Of a DNA stretch of 64,000 bases, positions 62,216-64,000 are shown in pieces. The stretch is taken from assembly GCF_013371465.1 (NCBI RefSeq), contig NZ_JABWDU010000008.1, positions 222,109 to 286,108 on the forward strand, written 5' to 3'. Both the position numbers and the translations under genes were made by a program. Source of the DNA: Ensifer oleiphilus. Lineage in GTDB: Bacteria; Pseudomonadota; Alphaproteobacteria; Rhizobiales; Rhizobiaceae. The notes under the pieces are model-generated. The model saw only the letters and a list, made by a program, of their open reading frames with translations, was not told the origin of the DNA and searched no databases. Positions within the stretch are counted from its first letter, which is position 1. Each line of letters opens with the position of its first letter.

Positions 62216-63820
62216 ATGTTTGCGGACTTCGAGATCTTTCAACAGGCGTTCGACGTGTGTGTCGGGGGCGCTGGCCCGGTCGGTATTGCCGCCGCGCTGG
62301 AATTGAGCAGGCGCGGCATGCGAACGCTGCTTATCGAAGCCGGGTCGAAGCGATCGAAACGACCCCAACGAAACGATACAGGCTTCGACATAGAAGACGA
62401 TATCTATCACGCTGCGGACCGACATACTTCGGCCACCGGACTTGGCGGCACGTCCGAACGATGGGGTGGGCAATGCGTTGAGCTGGATGATATAGACTTC
62501 GAAGCAAGAGATTATGTAGCACACTCCGGTTGGCCTATTGCTCACGAAAAGATTTCGCCTTTTTATCAGCGGGCGCGGGCTCTTTTGAGCAGCAATGTCG
62601 CCGGCGAGCGATCGGAGCCGGAACCGGAACCGGAGACTGATTTCCCATCATCCCGTGAAAGCTGGACACGTATACGCAACACAGCGAAGGCCAACAGCGC
62701 CGAGCTCGCTTCTTCGAAGAACCTCTTCGTGGCCCTGGACGCGAGGATCAAAGCTCTGGCTTTCGATCCGGTTGAGGCGCGAGTACATTCCATGTCGATT
62801 GCCTGCCGCGGTGGTTCGTACAAGGTGTGCGCCGACCAATATGTGCTGGCCTGTGGCGGCAGAGGTAATACCCGGCTCCTGCTGAACCTCCAGCTGGCGT
62901 TTCCGCAATTGTTCGGCGGAACCGATGGGCCGCTCGGGCGCTTCTACATGGGACATCTCGCTGGACAGATCGCGCAGATCGAATTCGCCACCAAAGAGCA
63001 TGCAGAAAGGTATCTTTTTAAGCGCACATCCACCGGAACCTTCGTGTGTAACCGGTTTCAACCCGCCCCCCAGTTGCAACGGGCACTCGAACTGCCGAAC
63101 ATCGCTTTTTGGCCGACGAACCGGAGGGCCGCTGTCGGCGAGGCCGACGCGGCGCTCTCGCTGCTATATCTCTGGAACAGTCGGAAGTCCTTCGTCCACA
63201 AGGCGACATGGGGCGAAGCCGACCGATTCCGTTACAATAATGCGCTGCATAATGTATTGCGCAATCCCCTTAGCGCGACCTCTTCGGCGCTGGGGCTGCT
63301 TCGCCAAAAATTCAGCTTGGCCGAACCATATGTTCTGCTGCGCAGGCCGGACATGAAATACGGCCTTCGCTACCATGGCGAGCAACTTCCAAGCAGTTCA
63401 AGCCGCGCCTTCCTCAAGCCAGAGCAAGATGCGGACGGCCAGTTCAAGCTCGACGTCTCATTCCGATATCTGCCTCAGGATTTTCGCGGGACGCTCCAAG
63501 CACATTTCGCCTTGGATCGCTGGCTCAAGGAGCGCAAGATAGGCAAGCTGATATTCGACGCAGCCCCCGAAAACCTCGAAGAGCATATCGCCGCGCAAGC
63601 CAAAGACGGCTACCATCAGATCGGGTTGACCAGGATGGGCGTGGACCGCAACCACGCCATCGTCAACCACAACTGTCGCGTCATCGACATCGCTAACCTC
63701 CATATCGCCGGTAGCTCCGTTTTCGCTACGTCCGGACAAGCGAACCCCACGCTTCCCGCCGTCGCCTTGGCCATCAGACTCGCCGAACATCTCGCCAGCG
63801 AGGCCCGCCATCAAATCTGA
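62216..63820 (+). CDS. GMC-type FAD oxidoreductase
   Basis: A 534-residue flavoprotein. The FAD motif is 'VCVGGAGPVGIAAALELSRRGMRTLLIEAG' near residue 15, 'ATGLGGTSERWGGQCVELDDIDF' is the second GMC block, and the C-terminal active-site His and Asn region is 'IADLHIAGSSVFATSGQANPTLPAVALAIRLAEHL'-like, here 'NLHIAGSSVF' and 'GQANPTLPAVAL'. The substrate is probably an alcohol or sugar; relatives occur in polysaccharide loci. Codon use looks less GC-rich than neighbours, hinting at transfer. ATG 62216 has GGGGGGG upstream. Confidence 0.85.
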   Translation: MFADFEIFQQAFDVCVGGAGPVGIAAALELSRRGMRTLLIEAGSKRSKRPQRNDTGFDIEDDIYHAADRHTSATGLGGTSERWGGQCVELDDIDFEARDYVAHSGWPIAHEKISPFYQRARALLSSNVAGERSEPEPEPETDFPSSRESWTRIRNTAKANSAELASSKNLFVALDARIKALAFDPVEARVHSMSIACRGGSYKVCADQYVLACGGRGNTRLLLNLQLAFPQLFGGTDGPLGRFYMGHLAGQIAQIEFATKEHAERYLFKRTSTGTFVCNRFQPAPQLQRALELPNIAFWPTNRRAAVGEADAALSLLYLWNSRKSFVHKATWGEADRFRYNNALHNVLRNPLSATSSALGLLRQKFSLAEPYVLLRRPDMKYGLRYHGEQLPSSSSRAFLKPEQDADGQFKLDVSFRYLPQDFRGTLQAHFALDRWLKERKIGKLIFDAAPENLEEHIAAQAKDGYHQIGLTRMGVDRNHAIVNHNCRVIDIANLHIAGSSVFATSGQANPTLPAVALAIRLAEHLASEARHQI

Positions 63821-63903
63821 GTCAGCACGCAAGGTTCGTGTTTTCCTGGCCTTTGTTTCGGGCACACATTCGGGTTAGCGTTGTCTGATTAAGCCCGAAC
63901 GCG

Positions 63904-63942
63904 AAAAAGCCCGCCGACGTTATGGTCTGGCGGGCTATTTTT
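63904..63942. terminator. Bidirectional Rho-independent terminator
   Basis: AGCCCGCC (63908-63915) pairs with GGCGGGCT (63929-63936), with AAAAA on the left and ATTTTT on the right. It can end the GMC gene from the left and the tRNA transcript from the right. Confidence 0.85.
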
Positions 63943-63948
63943 ATGATT

Positions 63949-64000
63949 TGGTTGCGGGGGCAGGATTTGAACCTGCGGCCTTCAGGTTATGAGCCTGACG
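63949..64000 (-). tRNA. Initiator tRNA-fMet(CAU), 3' part, cut by the window edge
   Basis: Read on the minus strand the sequence contains the anticodon arm CAGG-CTCATAA-CCTG with anticodon CAU, then the T arm GCAGG-TTCAAAT-CCTGC and the acceptor end CCCCGCAACCA with encoded CCA at 63949-63951. The acceptor and GTCAGGCTCAT context match alphaproteobacterial initiator tRNA. The 5' half is beyond 64000. Confidence 0.9.

Noticed and set aside
1..64000. CRISPR array, prophage, insertion sequence or conjugative module
   Set aside because: No regularly spaced repeats, transposase, integrase or phage structural genes were seen in any frame.

Overview
The window looks like chromosome of a Rhizobiales member, probably the Sinorhizobium/Ensifer/Rhizobium group. 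It is GC-rich, dense with solute-uptake and amine or sugar catabolic genes, and carries a DUF1127 small protein, a DUF6894 protein, an alphaproteobacterial-type CCUCCUCCC-loop sRNA and an alphaproteobacterial initiator tRNA at its right edge. I see no IS element, prophage or CRISPR array. This is inference from gene content and style; no search was run.

Layout. 1-5.4 kb: a partial gene, a GNAT acetyltransferase, an MFS exporter, gamma-glutamyltransferase and a GFA-family protein. 5.5-18.8 kb: the most interesting block. It holds a Rieske oxygenase, a class III aminotransferase, a Pot-type ABC importer, a BetI-like TetR regulator, a SAM methyltransferase, two PYROXD2-like FAD oxidoreductases, a GcvT-like aminomethyltransferase and an 81-aa protein. 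A shared 16-bp inverted repeat, TTGAATGNNYGTTCAR, occurs in the control region of three of its transcription units. It looks like one regulon for uptake and oxidative demethylation of a methylated or quaternary amine of unknown identity. 19-24.3 kb: a diguanylate cyclase with an internal 160-residue duplication, two alpha/beta hydrolases, a DJ-1/PfpI protein and a small membrane protein.

24.4-29.4 kb: an eroded tyramine/homoprotocatechuate catabolic cluster. It has an N-terminally deleted and frameshifted SDR, a MoaF-HpaD fusion, an intact aromatic amino acid decarboxylase, a broken fumarylacetoacetate-hydrolase gene, a frameshifted hpaH and an intact hpaI. 29.4-41.8 kb: sugar-nucleotide epimerase and glycosyltransferase, a YqaA membrane protein, a thioredoxin-reductase-like enzyme with an Rrf2 regulator, a GH25 lipoprotein, a four-hairpin sRNA on the minus strand, a divergent Lrp/dadA pair, a small gene behind a candidate SOS box, VOC and GNAT proteins and small membrane proteins.

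42-47.5 kb: paired YdcZ transporters, a lysoplasmalogenase overlapping an aldehyde dehydrogenase, a RidA-like protein, methylenetetrahydrofolate reductase and DUF1127. 47.7-57.2 kb: a sugar locus with a RhaD-type aldolase/dehydrogenase, a SorC regulator, a PfkB kinase and a complete ribose-type ABC importer; the sugar is unknown. 57.7-64 kb: a dimethylglycine/sarcosine dehydrogenase-like FAD-GcvT protein, an aldo/keto reductase, a LysR remnant, a GMC oxidoreductase and the 3' part of initiator tRNA-Met. The two GcvT-containing demethylases (17.3 and 57.7 kb) and the MTHFR (46 kb) point to one-carbon units from N-methyl groups entering the folate pool.
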